DNA of 64,000 bases from the NCBI RefSeq assembly GCF_036014215.1, contig NZ_CP107921.1, positions 3,025,001 to 3,089,000 of the forward strand. Reading direction: 5' to 3'. This DNA comes from Streptomyces sp. NBC_00440 (GTDB lineage: Bacteria; Actinomycetota; Actinomycetes; Streptomycetales; Streptomycetaceae). A program made the position numbers and the translations under genes. The notes below the pieces were generated by a model. That model saw only the letters and a program-made list of their open reading frames with translations. It did not search any database and was not told where the DNA came from. Below, in pieces: positions 17,060 through 26,196 of the stretch; within the stretch, counting starts at the first letter, position 1; every line of letters starts with the position of its first letter.

Positions 17060-17604
17060 ACCTCCAGATCGCCGGCGACATCCTCGCCGTCCAGCACCTG
17101 CTCCAGCCCGCCCGCGAGCACCCGGCCACGGTGGCCGAGTTCGCCGGGCTCGCACGGTCCATCGCCGCGGACCGCGGCCAGTGGGCCCATCTCGTCGAGT
17201 ACGACGCGGTCTCCCGCTGGTACCACCGGCTGCGCACCGTGCCCCAGGTTCCCGGCTCCGACCGGGCAGGGCAGGCCCCGCCCGCGTCACTCGGGTCACT
17301 CGGCTACGAGGTCTGGCTGCTCAGCTGGGTCCCGGGGCAGGGCAGCGGGCCGCACGGCCACGGGCGTTCGTCCGGTGTACTGACCGTCCTGGACGGCACG
17401 CTGACCGAGCGGACCGAAGGTGGCGTACGGTCCCTGGCCGCGGGCGCTCAGCGCGTCTTCGCGCCGGGGTACGCCCACGAGGTCGTCAACGACTCGCTGG
17501 AACCGGCCGTCAGCCTGCACATCTACTACCCGGGCCTGACCGAGATGCCGATGCACAGCCCGCAGTGCGCGGTCCCGGCCGCGCAGGACGCCGTACCCGC
17601 CTGA
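17044..17604 (+). CDS. Cysteine dioxygenase, type I
   Basis: A cupin-fold, non-heme iron enzyme of 186 residues that oxidises L-cysteine to cysteine sulfinic acid, draining excess cysteine. The iron-binding first cupin motif is GQGSGPHGHGRSSGVLTVLDG (two His around residue 105), with the third His in FAPGYAHEVVNDSLEPAVSLHIYYPG. The preceding WLLSWVPGQ is typical of bacterial members. The ATG at 17044 has GAGGAA ten bases upstream; the in-frame GTG at 16906 would overlap the leader peptide. A poly-Cys upstream ORF precedes it and can base-pair with its first codons. fbiA follows after 119 bases on the same strand. Confidence 0.9.
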   Translation: MNSDSDLQIAGDILAVQHLLQPAREHPATVAEFAGLARSIAADRGQWAHLVEYDAVSRWYHRLRTVPQVPGSDRAGQAPPASLGSLGYEVWLLSWVPGQGSGPHGHGRSSGVLTVLDGTLTERTEGGVRSLAAGAQRVFAPGYAHEVVNDSLEPAVSLHIYYPGLTEMPMHSPQCAVPAAQDAVPA

Positions 17605-17714
17605 CAGCCACGTGCCCGTGACCCCCCACCGCCCCTAAAAGGTTCCGGCTTCGCCTGACAGTCCCGCCCGTCGCCCGACCACCACCCCTCAACGGATCAG
17701 GCTTCGCCTGACAG
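17598..17714 (+). repeat. About 54-bp tandem repeats starting at the cysteine dioxygenase stop
   Basis: CGCCTGACAG, which contains the dioxygenase TGA, occurs at 17598-17607, 17652-17661 and 17705-17714. The intervening segments also align imperfectly (shared ACC-rich middle and CGGCTT/AGGCTT ends), giving units of 54 and 53 bases between the dioxygenase gene and fbiA. Confidence 0.7.
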
Positions 17715-17723
17715 ACTGTCTGC

Positions 17724-18680
17724 ATGCGCATTGTGGTTCTGGCCGGCGGCATCGGTGGTGCCCGATTCCTGCGTGGCCTCAAGCAGGCCGCGCCTGACGC
17801 GGACATCACCGTCATCGGCAACACCGGTGACGACATCCATCTGTTCGGGCTGAAGGTCTGTCCCGACCTCGACACGGTGATGTACACCCTCGGCGGTGGC
17901 ATCAACGAGGAGCAGGGCTGGGGGCGTACCGACGAGTCCTTCACCGTCAAGGACGAACTCGCCGCGTACGGCGTCGGACCCGAGTGGTTCGGGCTCGGCG
18001 ACCGTGACTTCGCGACGCACATCGTCCGTACCCAGATGCTCGGCGCGGGCTATCCGCTGAGCGCCGTCACCGAGGCCCTGTGCGAGCGGTGGCAGCCCGG
18101 GGTGCGGCTCATCCCGATGTCGGACGACCGGATCGAGACACATGTCGCCGTCGACATCGACGGCGAGCGCAAGGCCATTCACTTCCAGGAGTACTGGGTG
18201 CGGCTGCGCGCGTCGGTCGAGGCGGCGGCGGTCGTGCCGGTCGGCGCCGACCGGGCGAAGCCCGCACCGGGCGTCCTCGACGCCATCGCAGCCGCCGACG
18301 TCGTCATCTTCCCGCCGTCCAACCCGGTGGTCTCGGTCGGCACCATCCTCGCCGTGCCCGGCATCCGGGAGGCCATCGCCGACGCGGGTGTGCCGGTCGT
18401 GGGGCTCTCGCCCATCGTCGGGGACGCCCCCGTGCGCGGGATGGCCGACAAGGTCCTCGCCGCCGTCGGCGTCGATTCGACGGCGGCAGCGGTGGCCGAG
18501 CACTACGGTTCGGGTCTGCTGGACGGCTGGCTGGTCGACACCGTCGACGCCGCGTCCGTGGCCCGGGTCGAGGAGGCGGGGATCCGCTGCCGGGCCGTGC
18601 CGCTGATGATGACCGACCTGGATGCGACCGCCGCGATGGCCCATGCGGCGCTCACCCTGGCCGAAGAGGTCAGGGCGTGA
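17724..18680 (+). CDS. fbiA: 2-phospho-L-lactate (phosphoenolpyruvyl) transferase of F420 synthesis
   Basis: CofD/FbiA transfers the phospho-lactate or phosphoenolpyruvate-derived unit from its guanylyl-activated form onto the deazaflavin Fo, making F420-0 or dehydro-F420-0. It has 318 residues, the family size. The N-terminal [40 protein letters not shown], the substrate-pocket [18 protein letters not shown] and [20 protein letters not shown] are diagnostic. Its stop overlaps the start of fbiB (GTGA), so the two are translated together. F420 serves oxidoreductases in Streptomyces, including some in antibiotic pathways. Confidence 0.96.
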   Translation: MRIVVLAGGIGGARFLRGLKQAAPDADITVIGNTGDDIHLFGLKVCPDLDTVMYTLGGGINEEQGWGRTDESFTVKDELAAYGVGPEWFGLGDRDFATHIVRTQMLGAGYPLSAVTEALCERWQPGVRLIPMSDDRIETHVAVDIDGERKAIHFQEYWVRLRASVEAAAVVPVGADRAKPAPGVLDAIAAADVVIFPPSNPVVSVGTILAVPGIREAIADAGVPVVGLSPIVGDAPVRGMADKVLAAVGVDSTAAAVAEHYGSGLLDGWLVDTVDAASVARVEEAGIRCRAVPLMMTDLDATAAMAHAALTLAEEVRA

Positions 18681-19987
18681 CGTCCTTCCGCGTCTGGGCC
18701 GTGCCCGGACTGCCCGAGGTGTGCCAGGGCGACGACCTCGCCAAGCTGATCGCGACCGCGTCGCCCGACCTGGCGGACGGCGATGTCGTCCTCGTCACCT
18801 CCAAAATCGTCTCCAAGGCCGAGGGCCGGATCGTGCAGGCCGAGGACCGCGAGGCGGCGATCGACGCGGAGACGGTACGGGTGGTGGCGCGGCGCGGCCT
18901 GCTCCGTATCGTCGAGAACCGGCAGGGCCTGGTGATGGCCGCCGCCGGGGTCGACGCCTCCAACACCCCGTCCGGCACCGTGCTGTTGCTCCCGGAGGAC
19001 TCCGACAGGTCGGCGCGGGCGATCCGCGAGGGCCTGCGGGACGCGCTGGGCGTGGAGGTGGGCGTGGTCGTCACGGACACCTTCGGGCGGCCGTGGCGCA
19101 ACGGCCTCACCGATGTGGCGATCGGGGCCGCCGGGGTGCGGGTCCTCGACGATCTGCGCGGCGGCACGGACGCGCACGGCAACCCGCTGAGCGCCACGGT
19201 CGTCGCCACCGCCGACGAGCTGGCCGCCGCGGGCGACCTGGTGAAGGGCAAGGCGGCGGGGCTGCCGGTCGCGGTGGTCCGCGGGCTGCCGCACGTCGTC
19301 ACGGCGTCCGGTGCCGGTGATGACGCTGCCGGGGGCGCCCGTGCCATGGTGCGTGTCGCCGCCGACGACATGTTCCGGCTCGGTACGTCCGAGGCGGTAC
19401 GGGAAGCGGTCACCCAGCGGCGTACGGTCCGCGACTTCACCGACGAGCCGGTGGACCCGGGCGCGGTGCGCCGGGCGGTCGCCGCGGCGGTCACCGCGCC
19501 GGCCCCGCACCACACGACGCCGTGGCGTTTCGTCCTGCTGGAGTCGGCGGCGGCGCGCACCCGGCTGCTGGACGCGATGCGGGACGCGTGGATCGCGGAT
19601 CTGCGGCGAGACGGCAAGTCGGACGAGTCCATCGCCAAACGGGTGCGCCGCGGTGAAGTGCTGTGGCGGGCACCGTACTTGGCGGTGCCCTGCATGGTGC
19701 TCGACGGCTCGCACACGTACGGGGACGACCGGCGGGACGCGGCCGAGCGCGAGATGTTCTCCGTCGCGACCGGTGCGGGCGTGCAGAACTTCCTGGTGGC
19801 GCTCGCGGGTGAGCGGCTGGGGTCCGCCTGGGTCTCTTCGACGATGTTCTGCCGGGACGTGGTGCGGGAGGTGCTGGCGCTGCCCGCGGAGTGGGAGCCG
19901 ATGGGGGCTGTGGCGGTCGGGCATCCGGCCACGCCTGCGGCTCCGCGCCCGGGGCGCGATGTGGAGGCGTTCATCACGGTGCGGTGA
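18677..19987 (+). CDS. fbiB: Bifunctional F420:L-glutamate ligase / nitroreductase-domain protein
   Basis: A 436-residue two-domain FbiB. Residues about 1-245 are the CofE gamma-glutamyl ligase that adds glutamates to F420-0 using GTP ([20 protein letters not shown], the metal-site [40 protein letters not shown]). Residues about 250-436 are an FMN-dependent nitroreductase fold ([35 protein letters not shown]), which in mycobacterial FbiB reduces dehydro-F420-0. The GTG at 18677 overlaps the fbiA stop, so the fusion and coupling are both visible. It is convergent with the AlkA-like gene. Confidence 0.95.
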   Translation: MTSFRVWAVPGLPEVCQGDDLAKLIATASPDLADGDVVLVTSKIVSKAEGRIVQAEDREAAIDAETVRVVARRGLLRIVENRQGLVMAAAGVDASNTPSGTVLLLPEDSDRSARAIREGLRDALGVEVGVVVTDTFGRPWRNGLTDVAIGAAGVRVLDDLRGGTDAHGNPLSATVVATADELAAAGDLVKGKAAGLPVAVVRGLPHVVTASGAGDDAAGGARAMVRVAADDMFRLGTSEAVREAVTQRRTVRDFTDEPVDPGAVRRAVAAAVTAPAPHHTTPWRFVLLESAAARTRLLDAMRDAWIADLRRDGKSDESIAKRVRRGEVLWRAPYLAVPCMVLDGSHTYGDDRRDAAEREMFSVATGAGVQNFLVALAGERLGSAWVSSTMFCRDVVREVLALPAEWEPMGAVAVGHPATPAAPRPGRDVEAFITVR

Positions 19988-20039
19988 GCCTTGTGGCGGG
20001 GTGCGGGGCCGCGGGTGCGGTGTGGTGCCCCGCGGGCGG

Positions 20040-20945
20040 TCACAGCCGCGCGATGTCCGTTCGTGGCATCTTCGGTGTGCGTCTCTGCGGTACCCGGCCC
20101 GTCAGCAGGATCAGCCGGACCGCACGGTGGCGCTGGCCCGCGTACGGTTCCAGGAGTTCCAGCATCCCGTCGTCGTCCACGCCCCGGCGCCCCGTGAGCG
20201 CGTAGCCGACGATGCCCGGCAGATGCAGGTCGCCGACCGTGACCGCGTCCGGTGCTCCGATGGCGCGCTGGAGCGTCTCCGCCGAGGTCCAGGGGCCGAT
20301 GCCGGGAATCAGTTCCAGGCGGCGGGCCGCGTCGGCCGGTGCCATCGCCGTCGCTTCCTCAAGCCGGCGGGCCACCCGTACCGCACGCAGGATCGTGGAC
20401 GCGCGCTTGTTGTCGACGCCCGCGCGGTGCCACTCCCAGGACGGGATGAGCGACCAGCCGCGCGGGTCCGGCATCACGTACATGTGCTCCGGCGCCGGGC
20501 CCGGCGCCGGTGTGCCGGACGCGCGGAGCAGCCGGCGCCAGGCGCGGTACGCCTCGTCGGCCGTGACCTTCTGCTCCAGGACCGAGGGGATCAGCGACTC
20601 CAGGACCAGACCGGTGCGGCAGAGCCTGAGGTGGGGGCGGCGGCGGTGCGCGTCGGCGACCAGCCGGTGGCGCGGTACGAAGTCCGACGGGTCGTCCAGC
20701 TCACCCAGCAGCCCGGGAAGCCCCGCGAGCAGCCAGTCGGCGCCGGGGCCCCAGGCCTCCGCCCCGTCCACGGTGATCCGGAGTGTGCCGGGCCCCTGCG
20801 GCGTACGGCTGGCCCGCCACACCGCGCCGTCCGGTGTCGTCCGGTACGTGGGGTCCCAGGGGCCACGGCGGAGCACCCCGAGGACCAGAGCGAGGTCGAC
20901 GGGGCTGTACTGACCCGGGGCCCGGGCGATGAAACGTCCTGCCAC
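20040..20945 (-). CDS. DNA-3-methyladenine glycosylase 2-like (AlkA, HhH-GPD family)
   Basis: A 301-residue base-excision DNA glycosylase that would remove alkylated purines. The helix-hairpin-helix region reads RLELIPGIGPWTSAETLQRA, followed by the catalytic-Asp segment AVTVGDLHLPGIVGYALTGR and the C-terminal LLEPYAGQRHRAVRLILLTG. The N-terminal beta domain expected for AlkA-type proteins is present (QGPGTLRITVDGAEAWGPGA). The GTG at 20945 lies ten bases beyond the stop of the guanylyltransferase-like gene, so the two form an operon. The pairing of DNA repair with sugar activation looks positional rather than functional. Confidence 0.85.
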   Translation of the reverse strand: MAGRFIARAPGQYSPVDLALVLGVLRRGPWDPTYRTTPDGAVWRASRTPQGPGTLRITVDGAEAWGPGADWLLAGLPGLLGELDDPSDFVPRHRLVADAHRRRPHLRLCRTGLVLESLIPSVLEQKVTADEAYRAWRRLLRASGTPAPGPAPEHMYVMPDPRGWSLIPSWEWHRAGVDNKRASTILRAVRVARRLEEATAMAPADAARRLELIPGIGPWTSAETLQRAIGAPDAVTVGDLHLPGIVGYALTGRRGVDDDGMLELLEPYAGQRHRAVRLILLTGRVPQRRTPKMPRTDIARL

Positions 20946-20955
20946 TCCGTAGAGG

Positions 20956-22038
20956 CTACTGGTCCGACGAGAAACGCACGGAGCCGTCGGGCAGCACGGC
21001 CCCGCACCAGATCCGTATCCCGGCGCGCAGCTCGTTGTCCGCGCCCACCCGTGCGCCGTCGCCGATCACCGCGCCGGTCAGCACCGAGCGGGCCCCGATC
21101 CGGGCACCGGCCCCGATCAGTGAGTCGGTGACCACCGCCCCCGGCTCGACGACCGCGTGGTCGAGGACCGTGCTGCCGTCGATCCTGGCGCCCTCGCCGA
21201 CGACCGCGCCCGCACCGATCACCGTGCCGCCCGTCACCTTGGCGTCGGGCGCCACCGTGGCGCTGTCCAGGATCAGCCCTTCGCCGCAGCGGCCCGGAAC
21301 GGCCGGGGACGGGGCGTGGCCGAGTACGAGGTCGGCCGAGCCGCGCACGAAGGCCTGCGGGGTGCCCAGGTCGAGCCAGTAGGTGGAGTCGACCATGCCC
21401 TGGAGGTGGGCGCCCGAGCCGAGCAGGCCGGGGAAGGTCTCCCGTTCCACCGAGACCGGCCGCCCGGCCGGGATGGTGTCGATGACCGAGCGCGTGAAGA
21501 CGTACGCGCCCGCGTTGATCTGGTCGGTGACGATCTCCTCGGGCGTCTGCGGCTTCTCCAGGAAGGCCGTCACCCGGCCGGTCACGTCCGTGGGGACGAG
21601 CCCGAAGGCGCGCGGGTCCTCCACCCGGGTGAGGTGGAGGGAGACGTCGGCGCCCGAGGTCTCGTGGGTGGTGACGAGGGCCTCGATGTCCAGACCGGTG
21701 AGGATGTCCCCGTTGAAGATGAGGACCGGCTCGTCCGGACCCGAGTGCAGGCGTTCCGCGACGTTGCGGATGGCGCCGCCCGTACCCAGCGGCTCCTCCT
21801 CGGTGACGTACTCCAGGTGCAGGCCCAGGGCGGACCCGTCGCCGAAGTACGGCTCGAAGACCTCCGCGAGGTACGACGTGGCGAGCACGATGTGATCGAC
21901 CCCGGCGGCCCGTGCGCGGACCAGCTGGTGGGTGAGGAACGGGACTCCCGCCGCCGGGACCATCGGTTTGGGTGTGTTGACCGTGAGCGGCCGCAGCCGC
22001 GTGCCCTTGCCGCCGACCAGGAGAATCGCTTCTGTCAC
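20956..22038 (-). CDS. Sugar-1-phosphate nucleotidyltransferase, probable mannose-1-phosphate guanylyltransferase (ManC-like)
   Basis: A 360-residue enzyme with an N-terminal Rossmann-like pyrophosphorylase domain (TEAILLVGGKGTRLRPLTVN, the P-loop-like signature; LIFNGDILTGLDIEALVTTH, the metal Asp; INAGAYVFTRSVIDTIPAG) and a C-terminal left-handed beta-helix of hexapeptide repeats (VIGAGAVVGEGARIDGSTVL and onward). It would join NTP and a sugar-1-phosphate. The mycobacterial counterpart beside fbiA/fbiB makes GDP-mannose, which fits manA/manB here; glucose- or other-sugar specificity cannot be ruled out. The GTG at 22038 follows AGGAAG; upstream residues to 22260 are unconserved. It is co-transcribed with the AlkA-like gene. 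Confidence 0.88.
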   Translation of the reverse strand: MTEAILLVGGKGTRLRPLTVNTPKPMVPAAGVPFLTHQLVRARAAGVDHIVLATSYLAEVFEPYFGDGSALGLHLEYVTEEEPLGTGGAIRNVAERLHSGPDEPVLIFNGDILTGLDIEALVTTHETSGADVSLHLTRVEDPRAFGLVPTDVTGRVTAFLEKPQTPEEIVTDQINAGAYVFTRSVIDTIPAGRPVSVERETFPGLLGSGAHLQGMVDSTYWLDLGTPQAFVRGSADLVLGHAPSPAVPGRCGEGLILDSATVAPDAKVTGGTVIGAGAVVGEGARIDGSTVLDHAVVEPGAVVTDSLIGAGARIGARSVLTGAVIGDGARVGADNELRAGIRIWCGAVLPDGSVRFSSDQ

Positions 22039-22168
22039 CTTGACGTCTCTGCTTCCTGCTGGGGCGGGCCGTGAACGGCTGGCCAGTGTATGCAGACGGT
22101 GAAGTGCGGATGCGGGCAGGCCGTACGGAGTTGCGGTTGCGGGCAAGGCCGTACGGAGCTGCCGGGAC

Positions 22169-23620
22169 TCAGCGGCCCTGGTAGCGGGCGGCTGCGGTGC
22201 GGATCTCGCCGAGCTTGTCGTAGAGCTTGGCTCCCGGGCACTCGGTGGCGAATCCGTCACGGTGTCCGGAGATCACGTTCAGCTCCGCCTCGGTGCCCTT
22301 GTCGTAGCGGTTGCCGCCGTCGGACACCAGGGTGGCCTTCCCCTCCGGGTCGGCGCCGGTCAGCCCGAGCTTCCACGCCGTGAAGCGGGAGAGCGCGGTG
22401 ACGGCGGCGGCGGACGGCTCGGTCGATGTGAAGGTGCCGATGACGGCGACGCCGGTGCTGTCGGCGTTGAACCCGAGGGTGTGGGCGCCCATCACGGGCT
22501 TGGTCACCCCGCCCGCGCGGCCCTCGTAGATGGTTCCGCACTTGTCGATGGCGAAGTTGTAGCCGATGTCCCGCCAGCCGAGGCTCTTCACGTGGTAGCG
22601 GTACATGCTTCGCAGCAGCGCGGGGGCCTGCTCACAGGTGTAGTTGTTGCCCGTCGCGGTGTGGTGGACGAACGCGACCTTCACGGTGTCCGTGTAGCTG
22701 AACCCGGACTCGCGGACGCTCTCGTCGGCGCCCCATCCCTGGCGGGTGACGATGCGCGGCCGGGGCGCGACGTAGGGGCCCGCCTTGGCACCGGTGGACT
22801 CCAGCTCGGCGACGGTGGCTTCTTTGCTGAGGGCGGGCAGTTCGGTGGGGTCGGGCTGGGTGGCGGTCTTGGAGCCGGCGGTGTGCGGGCGGGCTGCGGT
22901 GGGGTCGGCCGCCGTCGGGTCGGCCGCTGTGGGATCAGCCGCGGTCGGGTCGGCCGCGGTCGGGTCGGCCGCGGTGGGATCGGTTGCGGTCGGCTCAGTC
23001 GCTGTGGGGTCGGACGCGGTCGGGTCGGCCGCGGTGGGGTCAGCCGGTTGTGGCTTCGGCTTCGGCTTCGGGTCGGGGCCCGGGTCGACGAGGTCCAGCC
23101 GCAGTCCCTTCGGCAGCGGCTCGGCCGCGCGGGTGGAACCGGTGGGCGCCTTGGCACGTACGCGGACCTGGACCGCGTCCGAGTTGCCCACCCAGAGCGG
23201 GGCGGTGGAGCCGCGCACGGCCGAGGACTCGGCCTCCGCCGTGGCGGGGTCGGGCGCATGGCCGTCGTTCTGGGCCTGGACGGACTGCCAGCCCGTCCAG
23301 GCCGTGGAGCCCACGGGACGGGTCCGTACCTGGACGGTGCCGTTCAGGTGAGCGTTCTTGTCGCTCCAGACCACGCCGACCAGCGAGAACGGTTTGACCT
23401 TCTGCCTGGACAGACCGGCGGTGGCCGAGGTGTCCGTGGAGCGGTCGGCGGAGACCGGGTTGAGCCGCAGCGACTGGGTGGAGCCGGGGAACGTCGTGGC
23501 CGGTGAGTCGGCGCGTGGCGTGACCGCGCCGGCCGGTGCGGCGGTCGGGAGGGCAAGCGCAGCGGCACATGCCACGGCGATCGAGGCGGAGAGCACAGAG
23601 GCAGTCATAGGAGCACGCAT
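22169..23620 (-). CDS. Secreted N-acetylmuramoyl-L-alanine amidase (PGRP-like) with (ADPTA)n linker
   Basis: A 483-residue exported peptidoglycan hydrolase that would cut the amide between muramic acid and the stem peptide. A signal peptide covers residues 1-32 (ending PAGAV). Residues about 50-180 form a beta-rich domain, 193-243 are about ten ADPTA repeats, and 285-480 are the zinc amidase/PGRP domain. Its zinc and catalytic sites are VAFVHHTATGNNYTCEQAP, the Tyr of LGWRDIGYNFAIDKCGTIYE, and SGHRDGFATECPGAKLYDKL. I start at the ATG at 23620; another at 23608 is possible. It is upstream of the ManC-like gene on the same strand, 130 bases apart, and divergent from the TIGR03089 gene. Confidence 0.93.
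   Translation of the reverse strand: MRAPMTASVLSASIAVACAAALALPTAAPAGAVTPRADSPATTFPGSTQSLRLNPVSADRSTDTSATAGLSRQKVKPFSLVGVVWSDKNAHLNGTVQVRTRPVGSTAWTGWQSVQAQNDGHAPDPATAEAESSAVRGSTAPLWVGNSDAVQVRVRAKAPTGSTRAAEPLPKGLRLDLVDPGPDPKPKPKPQPADPTAADPTASDPTATEPTATDPTAADPTAADPTAADPTAADPTAADPTAARPHTAGSKTATQPDPTELPALSKEATVAELESTGAKAGPYVAPRPRIVTRQGWGADESVRESGFSYTDTVKVAFVHHTATGNNYTCEQAPALLRSMYRYHVKSLGWRDIGYNFAIDKCGTIYEGRAGGVTKPVMGAHTLGFNADSTGVAVIGTFTSTEPSAAAVTALSRFTAWKLGLTGADPEGKATLVSDGGNRYDKGTEAELNVISGHRDGFATECPGAKLYDKLGEIRTAAARYQGR
22892..23044 (-). repeat. 15-bp minisatellite encoding ADPTA repeats in the amidase
   Basis: About ten tandem 15-bp units (plus-strand form close to GTCGGCCGCGGTCGG) encode residues 193-243 of the amidase as (A)DPTA repeats with occasional S, T or E changes. 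The units near 22900-22980 are the most alike, suggesting recent slippage. Confidence 0.9.
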
Positions 23621-23768
23621 AGCTACGATTTGGACATACCCACCTGTCCCTGTCCATCCCGCAACTGACGCCGTATCGGCTCACAGGCGGGTCGGACGAG
23701 CCGATACGGCGTCACGGATTCCGCGGAGGCAGCCCTCCCCGGCACGCCCCGCGACGTACGCTTCGCGC

Positions 23769-24524
23769 ATGACTGCCAGCGACCACACCCCCGCCGACCT
23801 GCTGCGTTCCGCACTTGCCCTGGAACCGGCGCGCCCGCTTGTCACGTTCTACGACGATGCGACCGGCGAGCGCGTCGAACTTTCCGTGGCCACCTTCGCC
23901 AATTGGGTGGCCAAGACGGCGAATCTGCTCCAGGGCGAGCTGTCGGCGGAGCCGGGCGACCGGCTCGCTCTGCTGCTCCCGGCGCACTGGCAGAGCGCCG
24001 TCTGGCTGCTCGCCTGTTCGTCGGTGGGCGTACTCGCCGACATCGGCGGCGACCCGGCCGGGGCCGACCTGGTGGTCAGCGGCCCCGACACCCTGGAGCA
24101 GGCGCGCGCCTGCGGCGGGGAGCGGGTGGCGCTGGCGCTGCGTCCGCTCGGCGGCCGCTTCCCGCAGCCGCCGGCCGGCTTCGCCGACTACGCGGTCGAG
24201 GTCCCCAGCCAGGGCGACCGCTTCGTGCCGTACGCCCCGGTCGACCCGGACGCGCCCGCGCTCGCGGTCGGCGGGACCGAGCTGTCCGGTGCGCAGGTGG
24301 TGGACCGGGCCATGCACGACGCGGCGGGCGTCGGACTCGCCCCGGGCGCACGGCTGCTGTCGGGGCGGCCGTACGACAGCTGGGACGGCCTCTCGACCGG
24401 TCTCTACGCCCCGCTCGCGGCGGGCGCGTCGGTGGTGCTCTGCCGCAACCTCGGGCAACTGTCCGACGGCGACCTCGAAAAGCGCGTCGAGAGCGAGCGG
24501 GTCACCCACTCCGTCGCACACTGA
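23769..24524 (+). CDS. TIGR03089 family protein (AMP-binding-enzyme-like, short)
   Basis: A 251-residue protein resembling only the N-terminal part of acyl-CoA synthetases: TFYDDATGERVELSVATFAN, LALLLPAHWQSAVWLLACSS, then a region equivalent to the first nucleotide-binding subdomain ending GLYAPLAAGASVVLCRNLGQ. The P-loop-like Ser/Thr/Gly signature and the C-terminal lid of true adenylating enzymes are absent. This truncated architecture is the normal form of TIGR03089, so I do not call it a pseudogene. Catalysis is doubtful; role unknown. The ATG at 23769 is divergent from the amidase gene, and the LCP array follows. The gene end is tandemly repeated (24501-24590). Confidence 0.82.
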   Translation: MTASDHTPADLLRSALALEPARPLVTFYDDATGERVELSVATFANWVAKTANLLQGELSAEPGDRLALLLPAHWQSAVWLLACSSVGVLADIGGDPAGADLVVSGPDTLEQARACGGERVALALRPLGGRFPQPPAGFADYAVEVPSQGDRFVPYAPVDPDAPALAVGGTELSGAQVVDRAMHDAAGVGLAPGARLLSGRPYDSWDGLSTGLYAPLAAGASVVLCRNLGQLSDGDLEKRVESERVTHSVAH

Positions 24525-24590
24525 AACAAGGGGGTCACGCACTCGGTCGGGCACTGAAGCAGGCACGGCACCCACTCCGTCACGTACCGA
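24501..24590 (+). repeat. 33-bp tandem repeat of the TIGR03089 gene end
   Basis: The terminal segment starting GTCACCCACTCCGTC at 24501 recurs as GTCACGCACTCGGTC at 24534, and partly again as GCACCCACTCCGTC near 24569. The first two copies each contain TGA in CACTGAA(A/G)CA: the real stop at 24522 and an in-frame second one at 24555. Confidence 0.7.
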
Positions 24591-24738
24591 CCGGCCACCC
24601 GTCTGGCCCACCGCAGGACGAGCCCCCAGGATCAGGCGCGGTCTCCGGTACATGATCAGGAGAGAGCACAACCACGCGCGCGGTTCAGTCGCCCGTCCGT
24701 TCGATCGGCGGCCCAGCGCGTCGCCGACTCCGTGAAGG

Positions 24739-25977
24739 ATGGACGCAGACGTGACCGACAGTGCTGGCACGCCCGACGACGAGCCGCAGACGGACGCCCA
24801 GGACACGGACCCGTCGAGCGCCGCCCCCGAGCCGCCGAACCGGCGCAAGCGGCACTGGGTGCGCTGGGCCGCCCTCGGAGTCGCGTTCCTCGTGCTCGTC
24901 GCCGCGGGCGCCGGCTGGTGGTTCTACAACAAGCTCGACCACAACATCAGGACGGACAACACCGCGACCGCCGAGCTCCGCGCGTACGAGAAGGAGCGCC
25001 CCGCCCCCGTCGCGAACGGCGCCGAGAACATCCTGCTCATCGGGTCCGACTCGCGCGCGGGCGACAACAAGAAGTACGGCAGGGACGAGGGTTCGCAGCG
25101 TTCCGACACCACGATCCTGCTGCACCTGTCCACCGACAAGAAGAACGCGACGGCGGTCTCCCTGCCGCGCGACCTGATGTCGCACGTGCCGAGCTGCATC
25201 ACGGCGAACAAGACCCGTACGAAGAAGCAGTTCGTGCAGTTCAACTGGGCTTACGAGTTCGGCGGCACCGCCTGCACCGTCCGCACCGTGGAGAACATGA
25301 CCGGGATCCGGATCGACCACTACATGGTGGTCGACTTCAACGGCTTCAAGGGCATGGTCGACGCGGTCGACGGCGTCGAGGTCTGCCTCAAGAAGCCGGT
25401 GGACGACAAGGACGCCCACCTCAAGCTGCCCGCGGGCCGCCAGACGCTCAACGGGGAGCAGGCGCTCGGATACGTACGCGTCCGGCACTCCATCGGCAAC
25501 GGCAGCGACACCGAACGCATGCAGCGCCAGCAGGAGTTCCTCGGTTCGCTGGTGAAGAAGGTGCAGAGCAACGGCGTCCTGCTGAACCCGACGCGGCTCT
25601 ACCCGGTGCTGGACGCGGCGACCAAGTCGCTGACCACGGACCCCGGTCTGGACACGCTCAAGGACCTGTACGACCTGACGCGGCGGCTGCGCGGCATCCC
25701 CACCGACCGGGTCCAGTTCCTGACAGTGCCGCGTGAGCCGTACACCGCCAACCGCAACCGCGACCAGCTCGTACAGCCGGACGCGAACCGGCTCTTCAAG
25801 CGGCTCCGTGACGACGACCCGGTCACCGTGACGAAGGGCAGCACCGGCACCTTCGCGGGGACCCCGGGCGCGGAGAGCACCGCAGGCGCAGCGGGCGCCG
25901 GCGGGAAGGGCAAACCGTCTCCTTCTCCGCAGGCCACTTTCCCGGGGACGAATGCGGCTGCCGCGGCCTGCGGGTAA
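24739..25977 (+). CDS. LCP (LytR-CpsA-Psr) family protein 1
   Basis: A 412-residue type II membrane protein that would move lipid-linked glycopolymers onto peptidoglycan (or other acceptors) outside the membrane. A cytosolic acidic start is followed by one TM helix at about residues 55-75 (WVRWAALGVAFLVLVAAGAG). The LCP catalytic domain has NILLIGSDSRAGDNK, SDTTILLHLS with the catalytic Asp, AVSLPRDLM with the key Arg, and YVRVRHSIGNGSDTERMQRQ with the paired Arg residues and Gln. No LytR_C domain follows; the C-terminus is a disordered Gly/Pro/Ser tail. A GTG at 24751 (VTDSAGT) has better ribosome-site spacing than the ATG at 24739 and may be the true start. Confidence 0.9.
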   Translation: MDADVTDSAGTPDDEPQTDAQDTDPSSAAPEPPNRRKRHWVRWAALGVAFLVLVAAGAGWWFYNKLDHNIRTDNTATAELRAYEKERPAPVANGAENILLIGSDSRAGDNKKYGRDEGSQRSDTTILLHLSTDKKNATAVSLPRDLMSHVPSCITANKTRTKKQFVQFNWAYEFGGTACTVRTVENMTGIRIDHYMVVDFNGFKGMVDAVDGVEVCLKKPVDDKDAHLKLPAGRQTLNGEQALGYVRVRHSIGNGSDTERMQRQQEFLGSLVKKVQSNGVLLNPTRLYPVLDAATKSLTTDPGLDTLKDLYDLTRRLRGIPTDRVQFLTVPREPYTANRNRDQLVQPDANRLFKRLRDDDPVTVTKGSTGTFAGTPGAESTAGAAGAGGKGKPSPSPQATFPGTNAAAAACG

Positions 25978-26196
25978 ACAATTCTCAAACCCGTATCCGC
26001 AGGACATGTGGATTGGGTGGTATGCCCAGTTGTAAGCGCCAAGGAATGTGTCCCGGACGTCGCTGGACATTGATCCGGGCAGATAGTGTGACGCGATCCG
26101 GTGCGTCCGGCCATGTGGTCGCGCACTGCAGGACGAAAGACCGAGCGCCCGGGGGGAGGGCGCCTCGCGTGGCACCGACGGAGGACACAGGCAACC

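Noticed and set aside
22892..23044. CRISPR array
   Set aside because: The repeats here and at 46092-46310 are contiguous 15-18 bp coding units without spacers; no array or cas gene is present.
23769..24524. Truncated acyl-CoA synthetase pseudogene
   Set aside because: The short length and missing C-terminal domain are the normal state of the TIGR03089 family, and the frame is intact.
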